DNA of 7,652 nucleotides, taken from Clostridia bacterium (GTDB lineage Bacteria > Bacillota > Clostridia > Oscillospirales > CAG-272). A program made the position numbers and the translations under genes. The stretch lies in NCBI GenBank assembly GCA_024404435.1, contig JAKSPW010000062.1, positions 1 through 7,652 of the forward strand. The letters run 5' to 3'. Shown here in pieces: positions 1 through 6,723 of this stretch. The notes beneath the pieces were generated by a model that saw nothing but the letters and a program-made list of their open reading frames with translations, was not told the DNA's origin and did not search any database. How positions within the stretch are numbered: position 1 is the first letter of the stretch; every line of letters starts with the position of its first letter.

Positions 1-933
1 GAGATACGGCTCGTACACGTCCTCGATCGTGGCTGCCTCCTCGCCGATCGTCGCGGCGAGCGTTTCAAGTCCGACCGGACCTCCGTCGTAGAACTCGATG
101 ATCGTGCGGAGCATCCGTCTGTCCGTGTTGTCAAGTCCGAGCTCGTCGATCTCCAGCGTGTCGAGCGCCATTCGCGCGATCTCGCACGTGATCTTGCCGT
201 CGCCCTTGACCTGCGCGAAGTCGCGCACGCGCTTCAAGAGTCTGTTCGCGATTCGCGGCGTGCCGCGCGAGCGGGACGCGATCTCGAGCGCGCCCTCTTC
301 GTCGATCGGCACGTCGAGGATTCCGGCACTTCTCTTGACGATGAGAGCAAGCTCTTCGGGAGTATAAAGCTCAAGCCTCAGAAGAACTCCGAAACGGTCG
401 CGGAGAGGCGTCGTGAGCTGACCCGCGCGGGTCGTTGCGCCGATGAGAGTGAACTTTGCGAGCGGGAGGCGAATGCTTCTCGCCGCGGGGCCTTTTCCGA
501 TGATTATATCGAGCTCATAGTCCTCCATCGCGGGATAGAGTATCTCCTCGACCGAGCGCGAGAGACGGTGGATCTCGTCGATGAACAGCACGTCGCCGTC
601 CGCAAGGTTTGAAAGGAGCGCCGCAAGGTCGCCCTGCTTTTCGATCGCGGGGCCGGACGTGATGCGGATGTTCACGCCGAGCTCGGAGGCGATGATGCCC
701 GAGAGCGTCGTCTTGCCGAGTCCCGGAGGACCGTAGAGCAGGACGTGGTCGAGCGTGTCACCGCGGAGCTTCACCGCGTCGATGTAGACCTTCAGTATTT
801 CTTTTGCTTTTTCCTGACCGATGTACTCGTCGAGCGTTTGCGGCCTCAGCCCCGGTTCGCTTTCGGAGTCCTCGCCGGAGTATTCCGTCGAGAGGATGCG
901 GTCCTCAAAATCAAATTCGTTAAAGTTATCCAT
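1..933 (-). CDS. ruvB: RuvB, Holliday junction branch-migration ATPase (3' end beyond window)
   Basis: RuvB is the hexameric AAA+ motor that, loaded by RuvA, drives branch migration of Holliday junctions in the cytoplasm during recombinational repair. My translation gives 311 residues from the ATG at 933 to the window edge. It has a Walker A motif GPPGLGKTT (68-76), Walker B LFIDE (116-120, Asp119-Glu120), a sensor I region GATTR (165-169), LRDRFG (177-182) with the presumed arginine finger Arg178, and a sensor II region [12 protein letters not shown] (224-235). The winged-helix domain follows, and the sequence ends in EDVYEPYL, where the family normally continues for roughly 25-30 residues, so the gene is cut by the edge, not broken. 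The start is supported by GAGGTGA just upstream, lying within the end of ruvA. The gap to the ruvA stop is 2 nt, so translation is probably coupled. Identification is certain from the motifs. Confidence 0.98.
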   Translation of the reverse strand, partial: MDNFNEFDFEDRILSTEYSGEDSESEPGLRPQTLDEYIGQEKAKEILKVYIDAVKLRGDTLDHVLLYGPPGLGKTTLSGIIASELGVNIRITSGPAIEKQGDLAALLSNLADGDVLFIDEIHRLSRSVEEILYPAMEDYELDIIIGKGPAARSIRLPLAKFTLIGATTRAGQLTTPLRDRFGVLLRLELYTPEELALIVKRSAGILDVPIDEEGALEIASRSRGTPRIANRLLKRVRDFAQVKGDGKITCEIARMALDTLEIDELGLDNTDRRMLRTIIEFYDGGPVGLETLAATIGEEAATIEDVYEPYL

Positions 934-935
934 AT

Positions 936-1583
936 TCACCTCATGAGAGCTGCAAGCGAGTCTCTGATGACGTCTTCAAGCGGTTTCTTCATGTCGACGT
1001 TCTTCATCGCGGCGGCGATCTCCGAGCGCGAGTAACCGAGCACGGTGAGCGCGTCCGTCGCATCCTTCAGCTTCGTCTTGTCGACGGCGTCCGTCTTTAC
1101 GGGTCTCACGGTGTCCGTGCCGGAAAGCGCGAAGTCCGGGAACGCCTTTTCAAACTTGTCCTTCAGCTCGAGCACGACTCTTGCGGCTGTCTTTCCGCCG
1201 ACTCCAGGTGCGCGGGAGATCGACTTCGTGTCCTCGGAGGCGATGGCAAAGGCGAGCTTCTTCGGAGTGAACAGAGAGAGGATAGACATGGCGGCTTTGG
1301 GGCCGACGCCCGAAACGGAGATGAGGAGCTTGAACGCATCGAGCTCGTCCTTCGTCGCGAAGCCGAACAGCTCGACTCCGTCCTCCTTCACGGACATGTA
1401 GGTGTATACCTTCACCTTCACGTCGTCGACCACTTCTCCGTCGGGTGTGAAGACGGGAGTCGGCAGGGAGGTGAGAGTGTTGGCGGTGACTGTGAGTCTG
1501 TAACCGACGCCGCCGCATTCGACGACGATGGCCGACGACGTGACGTCGGACTCCGTCAGGATACCGTTGAGTGTGTAGATCAT
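936..1583 (-). CDS. ruvA: RuvA, Holliday junction DNA-binding subunit
   Basis: RuvA binds the four-way junction as a tetramer and recruits the RuvB motor. The 215-residue protein shows the three family domains. The N-terminal OB-fold (about 1-75) contains ECGGVGY (22-28) and the acidic pin Glu67-Asp68, equivalent to E. coli Glu55-Asp56. Two helix-hairpin-helix motifs follow, [10 protein letters not shown] (90-99) and [16 protein letters not shown] (125-140). The C-terminal RuvB-interacting domain (about 165-215) comes after an acidic linker and contains [13 protein letters not shown]. Compared with E. coli RuvA, remembered from general knowledge, the OB-fold has roughly a dozen extra residues around 41-54 ([14 protein letters not shown]), a loop extension before the pin. 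The start ATG overlaps the upstream stop as ATGA (1580-1583), with GAGG 7 nt ahead of it, so it is coupled to the YfhO gene. Confidence 0.98.
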   Translation of the reverse strand: MIYTLNGILTESDVTSSAIVVECGGVGYRLTVTANTLTSLPTPVFTPDGEVVDDVKVKVYTYMSVKEDGVELFGFATKDELDAFKLLISVSGVGPKAAMSILSLFTPKKLAFAIASEDTKSISRAPGVGGKTAARVVLELKDKFEKAFPDFALSGTDTVRPVKTDAVDKTKLKDATDALTVLGYSRSEIAAAMKNVDMKKPLEDVIRDSLAALMR

Positions 1584-4504
1584 TCCTTATCCTCGCTTAT
1601 TTCGTCACTTGTTTCTTCTTCGGCTGTTTTTTCGGCTGTTTCTTCGGCTGTATCTTCGGCTGTTTCTTCAGCCGTTTCTTCATCAAGTACGGGGATCTCA
1701 ACGTCGGGCACGAATTCGGGGAAGGGCTCGACTGTCAGAGAATCGTCGAGCTTTGCGAGAGCCGCGCGCTTTCTGCGAATTCTTTTTATCAGCGCGTCGG
1801 CGATGCACACGAGCACGAACGCCGCGATTCCCGAGAGCGAGATCGCAAGTCCGTAAACGAAGCATCTCGGCATATATCTCATCGTGATCTCATGCGTTCC
1901 TCCGTCGAGGCGGAAGGCGATGAGCGCACCGAGAGCCTCGGTGTATTCGACGGGCTTTCCGTCGGAATAGACGTGCCAGCCTTCGTCGTACGGGATCGTC
2001 GTCATGACGAGACCGCCGCCCTCCGGAAGCGTGATGCCGCCCTCGATCCTGTCCTCGCTGAACGAGGTGATCTCAAGACCCGACGTTACGAGCTTGTCGG
2101 CAACGGCTGCGAAGGCGTCTTTGTCGAACGAGTAGAAGTAGTCGTCGTTGTTGAGAAGGTAGAATTTTTCTTCGCTGAGCGTGAACTCGACTCTGACCTC
2201 TTCTCCCGCCTCGAACGAGCCGAGCTCGACGGCGGCGTGGGTGTCGTTCGTGAAGTACGCGCCGAGCGTACGTCCGTTGACGATGAGGGTCGACTTCTTC
2301 GGCCACTTGGAAGCGATATACATGTAGATCGGATTCTCGTCGGGAGCGGTGAGGACGTACGTCACCTTAGCAAGCGTCTCGGACGAATCCTTTTCATATC
2401 CCGTGTGGTTGTCCTGCACTCCGAACTGACGCGCACCGGAGTATTCCTTGTTCGTGTAGACGATCTTGTTCCAGATCTTAAGATCGCTCTTGCCGGTCGA
2501 TGCCGCCATGACCTCGTTCATCAGGGTGAACGGACTCTTTTCGAGCTCGTCTGCGGTGTCGATCTCCGCCATCGAGTCGTCGACTCCGAAGGCAAGCGGG
2601 AACGCGTACGGGTTGCGGAAGACCATAATGCCGTCTTCCGTCGTCGTCAGCAGGTCGTAGTACTCCGAAATATACGTCGGAACTGTGTTCTTGTTCTGAT
2701 TGATGTAGATATACTTTATTCCGAAGAACGCGTCGGACGTGACCGTACCGCCGACATACTTGGACCAGTGCGATTTCGAGGTGAAGCCGAAATCGGACAG
2801 CAGGTTGATGACCTTTGCGTTCAGGGTCGAGGTGGAGTTGGAAAGTCCGTACAGACCGAGCGTGAAGTTGTCGTTCGGCTTTCTGTGAGCGATCTTTTCG
2901 GAACGATAGAAGCCGTCGTCATCGACTGTCTCTATCGCCGTCAGATACGGGTCGATGAAGGTCCTGTACGATTCTCTCGACGAGTAGATAACGTCGTCGC
3001 CGAGCGCGTCACAGTTCGCGAGCCCAGCGGCGAACAGCTCTCCGCAGACCACCATCGCGAGCGCGACGGCGGCGATGCCGGGCGAAGTTGCGGAGGCGTC
3101 TCTGTGCGTGAATGGAAGTATCGCGAGATAAAGCCCTATGATGCCGATGGATGCCCAGATGCCCGTAAAGGTCGGCAGGTTTGCCGTGCCGAGCTTCTGC
3201 AGCACGATGAGAAGGGCGATCGAAAAGACTCCGCTCGCAACGACCTTGCCGAATCCGAGCTCACCGATGCGAACGAAGACCTCGTATGCCATGACGAGAG
3301 CGACGAAAACGAACATGAATGCAAATCTTGCGTTCAGCCAGTTCGGTCTCTGGAAGCCGTGCCAGATAAGGTCTGCCGTCGACAGCTCGAAGCTGACGAA
3401 GAAGACTGCCATGAGGATGCCGGCACCGACCTTGCGGCGCTTTTTGATCCCCGGAGTGATGAAATACAGCGGCGCGAGGATCGTCATAAGCATGCCTGCG
3501 AACAGGAACGGCGAGCCCTCGGGACGGACCGTGTCGTAGGAGCCGAAATAGAATTTTGAGACGAGATCTGTTATGTCAAAGAGCTGCTTCGGCTTGAAAT
3601 CCGGAGTCGAAAACTCGAGTTTTCCGAAGCTGAGCGAATAGTATGCCGTGAGTATCACGACGGCGGCGATCGCCACGCCGATCAGGGAGAAGAAGATCAT
3701 CCTGAGAAGCGTTCTGAGGAAGTGGAGCCTCTCGCCGCGCGGATTTCTCTCTTCCTTTGTGAGCGAGCAGTATCTGACGAAGAAGTAGATCGCCGTGAAG
3801 ATGCAGGTCATGTAGCCGATGTAGAAGTTCGAGAAGACCGCGAGAGCAAGGAAAATGACGAAAGTCTTGTATTTACCGTATTTTATGATCCTCTCAACGC
3901 CGAGCATGATGAGCGGCAGGCAGATGAGGTTGTCGATCCACATGTGGTTGTGCTGCATCACGACTGCGAAGGCGGAAAGCGCGTACATGCTCGAGAAGAT
4001 GATGTTCGCGACGGGACGCCTCTTTTCTCTCGTTCCGTGCAGGAAAATGCCGAACGTGAGTCCGCAGCAGCCCGTCTTCAGAACGAAGATGGTGAGAAGA
4101 GCCTCGGTGATGTAAGCCTTCGGGAAGAGAGCCGTGATGAGGTTGAACGGGCTCGCGAGATAGTACGCGAAGATGCCCATGAACTCACCGCCGAGCGCTC
4201 TGCCGAACGAGTAAAGCAGACTGCCGTTACCGAGGATTATGTCTCTGAGGTGCTCCGTGAAGTAGACGTACTGCGCATTCAGATCGAGCACGAGCACGGA
4301 GCCGTTCGAGATCGGGAATACGCCGAGCGCGACGTAGATGAGAAGCATGACGACGGCGGGCGCGAGGAAGCAGAAGCCGAGATACTTCTTTCCGTACAGA
4401 CGGCTTTTCTTCTTTTCTTCATTTACAAAATTCAGACGGCGCGGAGCACGGACTTCGGTACTCTCCGCCTCGTCTCCGACAAATCCAATTGTTTCGTTAT
4501 CCAT
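1580..4504 (-). CDS. YfhO-family multi-pass membrane protein (probable GT-C glycosyltransferase)
   Basis: This 974-residue integral membrane protein belongs to the YfhO family (bacterial membrane protein YfhO). The basis is the N-terminal block: a first membrane segment (about 41-65), then SVLVLDLNAQYVYFTEHL and SFGRALGGEFMG, then many further hydrophobic segments to about residue 500. A large hydrophilic, probably extracytoplasmic, domain follows. The last membrane helix is at about 881-906, and a basic RIRRKR anchor begins the cytoplasmic tail. Characterised relatives in Bacillus and Listeria are GT-C glycosyltransferases needed to decorate lipoteichoic acid with sugars from undecaprenyl-phosphate donors. 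Asp74 in the first external loop is the likely GT-C acidic residue, by inference. The true acceptor here is unknown. The start has AAGGAG 7 nt upstream and overlaps the DUF951 gene by 8 nt. The tail ends in an acidic TAEE repeat (942-964). Its link to the downstream ruvAB genes appears to be transcriptional only. Confidence 0.9.
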   Translation of the reverse strand: MDNETIGFVGDEAESTEVRAPRRLNFVNEEKKKSRLYGKKYLGFCFLAPAVVMLLIYVALGVFPISNGSVLVLDLNAQYVYFTEHLRDIILGNGSLLYSFGRALGGEFMGIFAYYLASPFNLITALFPKAYITEALLTIFVLKTGCCGLTFGIFLHGTREKRRPVANIIFSSMYALSAFAVVMQHNHMWIDNLICLPLIMLGVERIIKYGKYKTFVIFLALAVFSNFYIGYMTCIFTAIYFFVRYCSLTKEERNPRGERLHFLRTLLRMIFFSLIGVAIAAVVILTAYYSLSFGKLEFSTPDFKPKQLFDITDLVSKFYFGSYDTVRPEGSPFLFAGMLMTILAPLYFITPGIKKRRKVGAGILMAVFFVSFELSTADLIWHGFQRPNWLNARFAFMFVFVALVMAYEVFVRIGELGFGKVVASGVFSIALLIVLQKLGTANLPTFTGIWASIGIIGLYLAILPFTHRDASATSPGIAAVALAMVVCGELFAAGLANCDALGDDVIYSSRESYRTFIDPYLTAIETVDDDGFYRSEKIAHRKPNDNFTLGLYGLSNSTSTLNAKVINLLSDFGFTSKSHWSKYVGGTVTSDAFFGIKYIYINQNKNTVPTYISEYYDLLTTTEDGIMVFRNPYAFPLAFGVDDSMAEIDTADELEKSPFTLMNEVMAASTGKSDLKIWNKIVYTNKEYSGARQFGVQDNHTGYEKDSSETLAKVTYVLTAPDENPIYMYIASKWPKKSTLIVNGRTLGAYFTNDTHAAVELGSFEAGEEVRVEFTLSEEKFYLLNNDDYFYSFDKDAFAAVADKLVTSGLEITSFSEDRIEGGITLPEGGGLVMTTIPYDEGWHVYSDGKPVEYTEALGALIAFRLDGGTHEITMRYMPRCFVYGLAISLSGIAAFVLVCIADALIKRIRRKRAALAKLDDSLTVEPFPEFVPDVEIPVLDEETAEETAEDTAEETAEKTAEEETSDEISEDKE
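1618..1677 (-). repeat. Five tandem 12-bp units encoding an acidic TAEE repeat
   Basis: On the plus strand the unit CTTCGGCTGTTT occurs five times head to tail: 1618-1629, 1630-1641 (first base changed), 1642-1653 (one change), 1654-1665 (exact) and 1666-1677 (two changes). On the coding strand it gives the degenerate tetrapeptide T-A-E-(E/D/K) near the C-terminus of the YfhO-family protein. The unit is a multiple of three, so gain or loss of a copy by slippage would change tail length without breaking the frame or the downstream ruvA start. The repeat ends about 35 bp from the ruvA start codon. Confidence 0.9.
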
Positions 4505-4700
4505 TTGAGTTCTCCTTAGGAATGATCTTCTTTATCGCTTTTTCAAGTTTTTCACGCGGGAGCGTCAAGTCTCTTCCGCATCCCGTGCAGATTATGCGTA
4601 TGTCTGAGCCGGTCCTGACCGTCTCGAAGCGGGAGCTGCCGCACGGATGAGGCTTCTTCAGCTCGAGCACGTCTCCGACCGAGATCTTGGGTATTACCAT
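4497..4700 (-). CDS. DUF951 family small protein
   Basis: This is a small cytoplasmic protein of unknown function, recognised as DUF951 by the sequence VGDVLELKKPHPCG, then RIICTGCGRDLTLPR and a lysine-rich end EKLEKAIKKII. From the chosen start it has 67 residues. His18, Cys20, Cys38 and Cys41 could form a small metal-binding knuckle, which is inference. I chose the ATG at 4700 because AAGGA (4709-4713) lies 8 nt ahead of it. The alternative ATG at 4709, three codons upstream, overlaps that same Shine-Dalgarno element and would have no spacing. It is the first gene after a strong promoter, and its stop lies inside the start of the YfhO gene (8-nt overlap), so the two are probably translated together. 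No role can be assigned from the sequence. Confidence 0.9.
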   Translation of the reverse strand: MVIPKISVGDVLELKKPHPCGSSRFETVRTGSDIRIICTGCGRDLTLPREKLEKAIKKIIPKENSNG

Positions 4701-4708
4701 CTGCGGCA

Positions 4709-4713
4709 TCCTT
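4709..4713 (-). promoter_or_regulatory. Ribosome binding site deciding the DUF951 start
   Basis: AAGGA on the minus strand sits 8 nt before the ATG at 4700. It touches the ATG at 4707-4709, so it can serve only the inner start codon. Confidence 0.7.
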
Positions 4714-4744
4714 TCTTTTGAAAGTCAAAACTATACCAAATACA

Positions 4745-4773
4745 ATTATATCATAGATTTGAAAATCTGTAAA
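4745..4773 (-). promoter_or_regulatory. Vegetative promoter for the DUF951-yfhO-ruvAB cluster
   Basis: Reading the minus strand, the -35 is TTTACA (4773-4768), the spacer is 17 bp, and the -10 is a perfect TATAAT (4750-4745) preceded by TGA, an extended -10. A T-rich tract lies directly upstream of the -35 and could act as an UP element. Transcription should start near 4738, giving a leader of about 37 nt before the DUF951 start. The match to the housekeeping sigma consensus is strong. No internal promoter or terminator is visible between the four genes it would serve. Confidence 0.8.
4755..4768. promoter_or_regulatory. Short dyad inside the minus-promoter spacer, possible operator
   Basis: The sequence AGATTT-GA-AAATCT is a perfect 6-bp-arm inverted repeat. 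It occupies most of the spacer between the -10 and -35 of the minus-strand promoter and touches the -35 at 4768. A repressor bound there would block RNA polymerase. The arms are AT-rich and short, so chance is a real alternative, and no regulator gene is in the window. Confidence 0.3.
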
Positions 4774-4774
4774 C

Positions 4775-4825
4775 AAAAAACTGCACATTTGTTCACCTTT
4801 GCGGAAGAAAATGGAGCAGTTTTTT
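4775..4825. repeat. Inverted repeat centred between the divergent promoters
   Basis: AAAAAACTGC (4775-4784) and GCAGTTTTTT (4816-4825) are perfect 10-bp inverted repeats separated by 31 bp. They lie between the two divergent -35 hexamers, upstream of both promoters, so the repeat is not a terminator for either cluster. The T-tract of each arm points towards the adjacent -35 in the direction of transcription, as expected for UP-element-like DNA or for a shared regulator binding both arms. Confidence 0.6.
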
Positions 4826-4835
4826 CGTTATTTTG

Positions 4836-4870
4836 TTTACTTACGGGCGGTGTTGTGATATAATTATAAT
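4836..4870 (+). promoter_or_regulatory. Vegetative promoter for the plus-strand cluster, with doubled -10
   Basis: The -35 is TTTACT (4836-4841), the spacer is 17 bp, and the -10 is a perfect TATAAT (4859-4864) preceded by TGA, an extended -10. A second TATAAT follows directly at 4865-4870 but has no good -35 at standard spacing, so the first is the likely functional one. Transcription should start near 4871, leaving a leader of about 48 nt. That leader contains only a weak 5-bp hairpin, TTTGC/GCAAA (4878-4892), and the ribosome binding site GGAG (4907-4910), 8 nt before the first start codon. Confidence 0.8.
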
Positions 4871-4918
4871 AGATAACTTTGCGAATGGCAAAATATATCA
4901 CATAATGGAGAAATACGA

Positions 4919-5554
4919 ATGATCAAACTTGAAAGATGGTCCGTCATGAACTTCGATAACGCGCTCAGAGGCGCGAGAAATCCGCTGAACAGCTGGTCGA
5001 AGAGCGACAGCACTTATGACGAAAACGGAAAGTTCATTCCGGGGGAAGTCGACCTCGATCTCGGACGCAGACTCGTCGCATCGGGACCCGACCACAGAAA
5101 ATTCATCCGTCAGATCTTTGTTTCCGTTGACATCACCGCTCCGCTCTATTGGTGGAAGGAATACGACACCTATAAGGTCGGCACCGTTGCCAACTCGTGC
5201 AGCACGATGCACAAGATCCATTCAAAACCGTTCGAGAGAGACGATTTCAGCCACGACAGAATGTCGGAGAACGCGCTTTCCTGCCTCGACACAGTTATCG
5301 CGTGCCTCGAGGAGACGAGACTGAAGTACGTCGAGACGAAGGAGAAGGCTTACTGGGACGATCTCATCCAGCTGCTCCCGTCGAGCTACAATCAGATGCG
5401 CACCTGCACGCTGAACTACGAAAATCTCATCAACATCTATAACGCGAGATGCAATCACAAGCTTGCCGAATGGCACGTTGTCTGCGATTGGATCAGAAGT
5501 CTGCCGTACGCCGATTATTTCATCGTTCCGGCACTCAAAGAGTGGGCGAAATGA
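4919..5554 (+). CDS. Conserved-looking hypothetical protein, possible ThyX-like fold without the catalytic motif
   Basis: This 211-residue soluble protein has no signal peptide or membrane segment, and I cannot assign a function. Its order of landmarks resembles FAD-dependent thymidylate synthase ThyX. His59 and an alternating hydrophobic strand (FVSVDI, 67-72) are followed by ANSCST (91-96) at the place of the ThyX signature RHRxxSxNxxSxR. QLLPSSYNQMRT then NYENLINIYNARCNHKLAEW (166-185) resembles the late ThyX segment with LP...T, N-R-x-L and LR...AQxEIR. Ungapped alignment on Asn92 and Ser95 puts Tyr85-Lys86-Val87 where RHR should be, so thymidylate synthase activity is not expected if the relation holds. 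The start is supported by GGAG at 8-nt spacing and by a strong promoter. Its stop overlaps the CDF start (ATGA), so the two are co-translated. The gene is confident; the ThyX relation is remembered pattern matching and moderate at best. Confidence 0.85.
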   Translation: MIKLERWSVMNFDNALRGARNPLNSWSKSDSTYDENGKFIPGEVDLDLGRRLVASGPDHRKFIRQIFVSVDITAPLYWWKEYDTYKVGTVANSCSTMHKIHSKPFERDDFSHDRMSENALSCLDTVIACLEETRLKYVETKEKAYWDDLIQLLPSSYNQMRTCTLNYENLINIYNARCNHKLAEWHVVCDWIRSLPYADYFIVPALKEWAK

Positions 5555-6720
5555 AGAAGGAAACGTATACGGCTGAAGAGCGCACGAGGATCGGGCGGAA
5601 CGCCGGGATCGTCGGCATATGCGTCAACGTCCTTCTCTTTGCGATGAAGGTGACGGTCGGACTCATTTCCGGCTCGGTCTCCGTCATAGCGGACGCGGTC
5701 AACAACCTGACCGACGCAGGCTCTTCGATCATCGTCATGGTCGGCTACATCCTCTCCGGAAAGCCCGCCGACAGAAAGCATCCCTACGGATACGCGAGGA
5801 TCGAGTACCTCTGCACTCTGTTCATTTCGGTCATCATCACCGTGCTCGGTATCGAGCTTCTCAAAAGCTCGACAGAGGGAATAATCTCCCCGAAGGGCGC
5901 CGAGTATTCGACGGTGTCCATCGTGATCATCGGCGTATCGATCGCGTTCAAGCTTTTCCTTGCACTGTTCTACCGCAAGGTCGGGACGGATATCGGCTCC
6001 GACTCGCTTAAGGCGTCCGCCGTCGACAGCGTGGGCGACGTGATCGCAACGAGTGCCGTCATCGTCGGAATGCTGCTGACTCCCATTACGGGACCGCTGA
6101 CCGACGGCATCCTCGGATGCGCCATCGCGGTTTACATCCTCATAATGGGCATAAAGCTCATAAAAGAAGCGTCCGACACGCTCCTCGGCACCGCGCCCGA
6201 TCCGGAGCTGGTGAAGACTGTCGTCTCGAAGCTCAAGGGATATGAAGGTGTCATGGGTATCCACGACCTTATGATGCACAATTACGGAGAGGGAAGATTC
6301 TTCGCCTCCGTCCACGTCGAGGTCGACTCAGATGAGGACGTGATGCTGAGCCACGACAGAATGGACAATATCGAAGTCGACTTCATGCGCGACCTCGGTA
6401 TCCGGCTCGTGGTACACATGGATCCCATCCAGCTTCACGACGAAAGAGTGGTCACGGCGAGAGCCGAAGTCCGCGAGATCGTCGACAAAGTCTCCTCCGA
6501 GATCGGCTCGCCCGTTTCGATGCACGACTTCAGGATGGTCTTCGGAGTCACGCACACGAACGTGATCTTCGACGTCGTCGTCTCGCACGAGTTCCCGGTA
6601 AGCGAAGACGAGCTCGCGGAGCGGCTTAAGAACGAAATAAAAAAACTCGACGGAACGTACAACAGCGTCATCACCGTCGACAGAGACTATACGTCAACAA
6701 TTCACATAAGCGAGGGCTGA
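5551..6720 (+). CDS. Cation diffusion facilitator (CDF) exporter, probable Mn(II) type, with duplicated C-terminal domain
   Basis: CDF proteins export divalent metals in exchange for protons as dimers in the cytoplasmic membrane. The 389-residue protein has a six-helix membrane part (about 18-205) with the signature SGSVSVIADAVNNLTD (40-55) and DRKHPYGYARIEYL (74-87). The transport-site residues are Asn51 and Asp55 in helix 2 (NxxxD) and Asp159 and Asp163 in helix 5 (DxxxD). Zn transporters have HxxxD pairs, while N/D-D with DxxxD is associated with Mn exporters such as MntE, so Mn(II) is the best guess. The C-terminal part is about twice the usual length. One ZT-dimer-like unit starts at GIHDLMMHNYGEGRFFASVHVEV (236-258, shown in part) and a second at SMHDFRMVFG (323-332), with IFDVVVS and VITVDRDY following. 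The start at 5551 overlaps the upstream stop (ATGA). Extending to an ATG at 5449 would put 34 residues inside the previous gene. The Shine-Dalgarno is weak, consistent with coupling. Confidence 0.93.
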   Translation: MKKETYTAEERTRIGRNAGIVGICVNVLLFAMKVTVGLISGSVSVIADAVNNLTDAGSSIIVMVGYILSGKPADRKHPYGYARIEYLCTLFISVIITVLGIELLKSSTEGIISPKGAEYSTVSIVIIGVSIAFKLFLALFYRKVGTDIGSDSLKASAVDSVGDVIATSAVIVGMLLTPITGPLTDGILGCAIAVYILIMGIKLIKEASDTLLGTAPDPELVKTVVSKLKGYEGVMGIHDLMMHNYGEGRFFASVHVEVDSDEDVMLSHDRMDNIEVDFMRDLGIRLVVHMDPIQLHDERVVTARAEVREIVDKVSSEIGSPVSMHDFRMVFGVTHTNVIFDVVVSHEFPVSEDELAERLKNEIKKLDGTYNSVITVDRDYTSTIHISEG

Positions 6721-6723
6721 AAA

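Noticed and set aside
1571..3559. A 662-codon open frame on the plus strand, antisense to the YfhO-family gene
   Set aside because: It is a shadow of codon bias in the GC-rich real gene. The translation is low-complexity and Arg/Glu/Asp/Val-rich with no recognisable domain, it starts in the 12-bp repeat (FFGC repeats), and no ribosome binding site or promoter supports it.
3722..4519. A 265-codon open frame on the plus strand, antisense to the N-terminal part of the YfhO-family gene
   Set aside because: The composition is extremely charged and has no family resemblance. The opposite strand encodes clear membrane segments.
4775..4825. The A-tract/T-tract inverted repeat read as a bidirectional rho-independent terminator
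   Set aside because: It lies upstream of both divergent promoters, no transcript from either cluster ends there, and the 31-nt loop and weak stem are unlike a terminator.
4878..4892. A TTTGC/GCAAA hairpin in the plus-strand leader as a riboswitch or attenuator
   Set aside because: Five base pairs in a leader of about 48 nt is too little structure for a known riboswitch such as the Mn-responsive yybP-ykoY class, and no terminator follows.
5449..5550. A possible 34-residue N-terminal extension of the CDF protein
   Set aside because: It would overlap the end of the upstream coding sequence and has no CDF-like sequence. The ATG at 5551 gives a typical N-terminus and the common ATGA overlap.
5515..6315. 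A 266-codon open frame on the minus strand across the CDF gene
   Set aside because: It is an Asp/Arg/His-rich shadow of the CDF coding frame, with no domain and no start signal.
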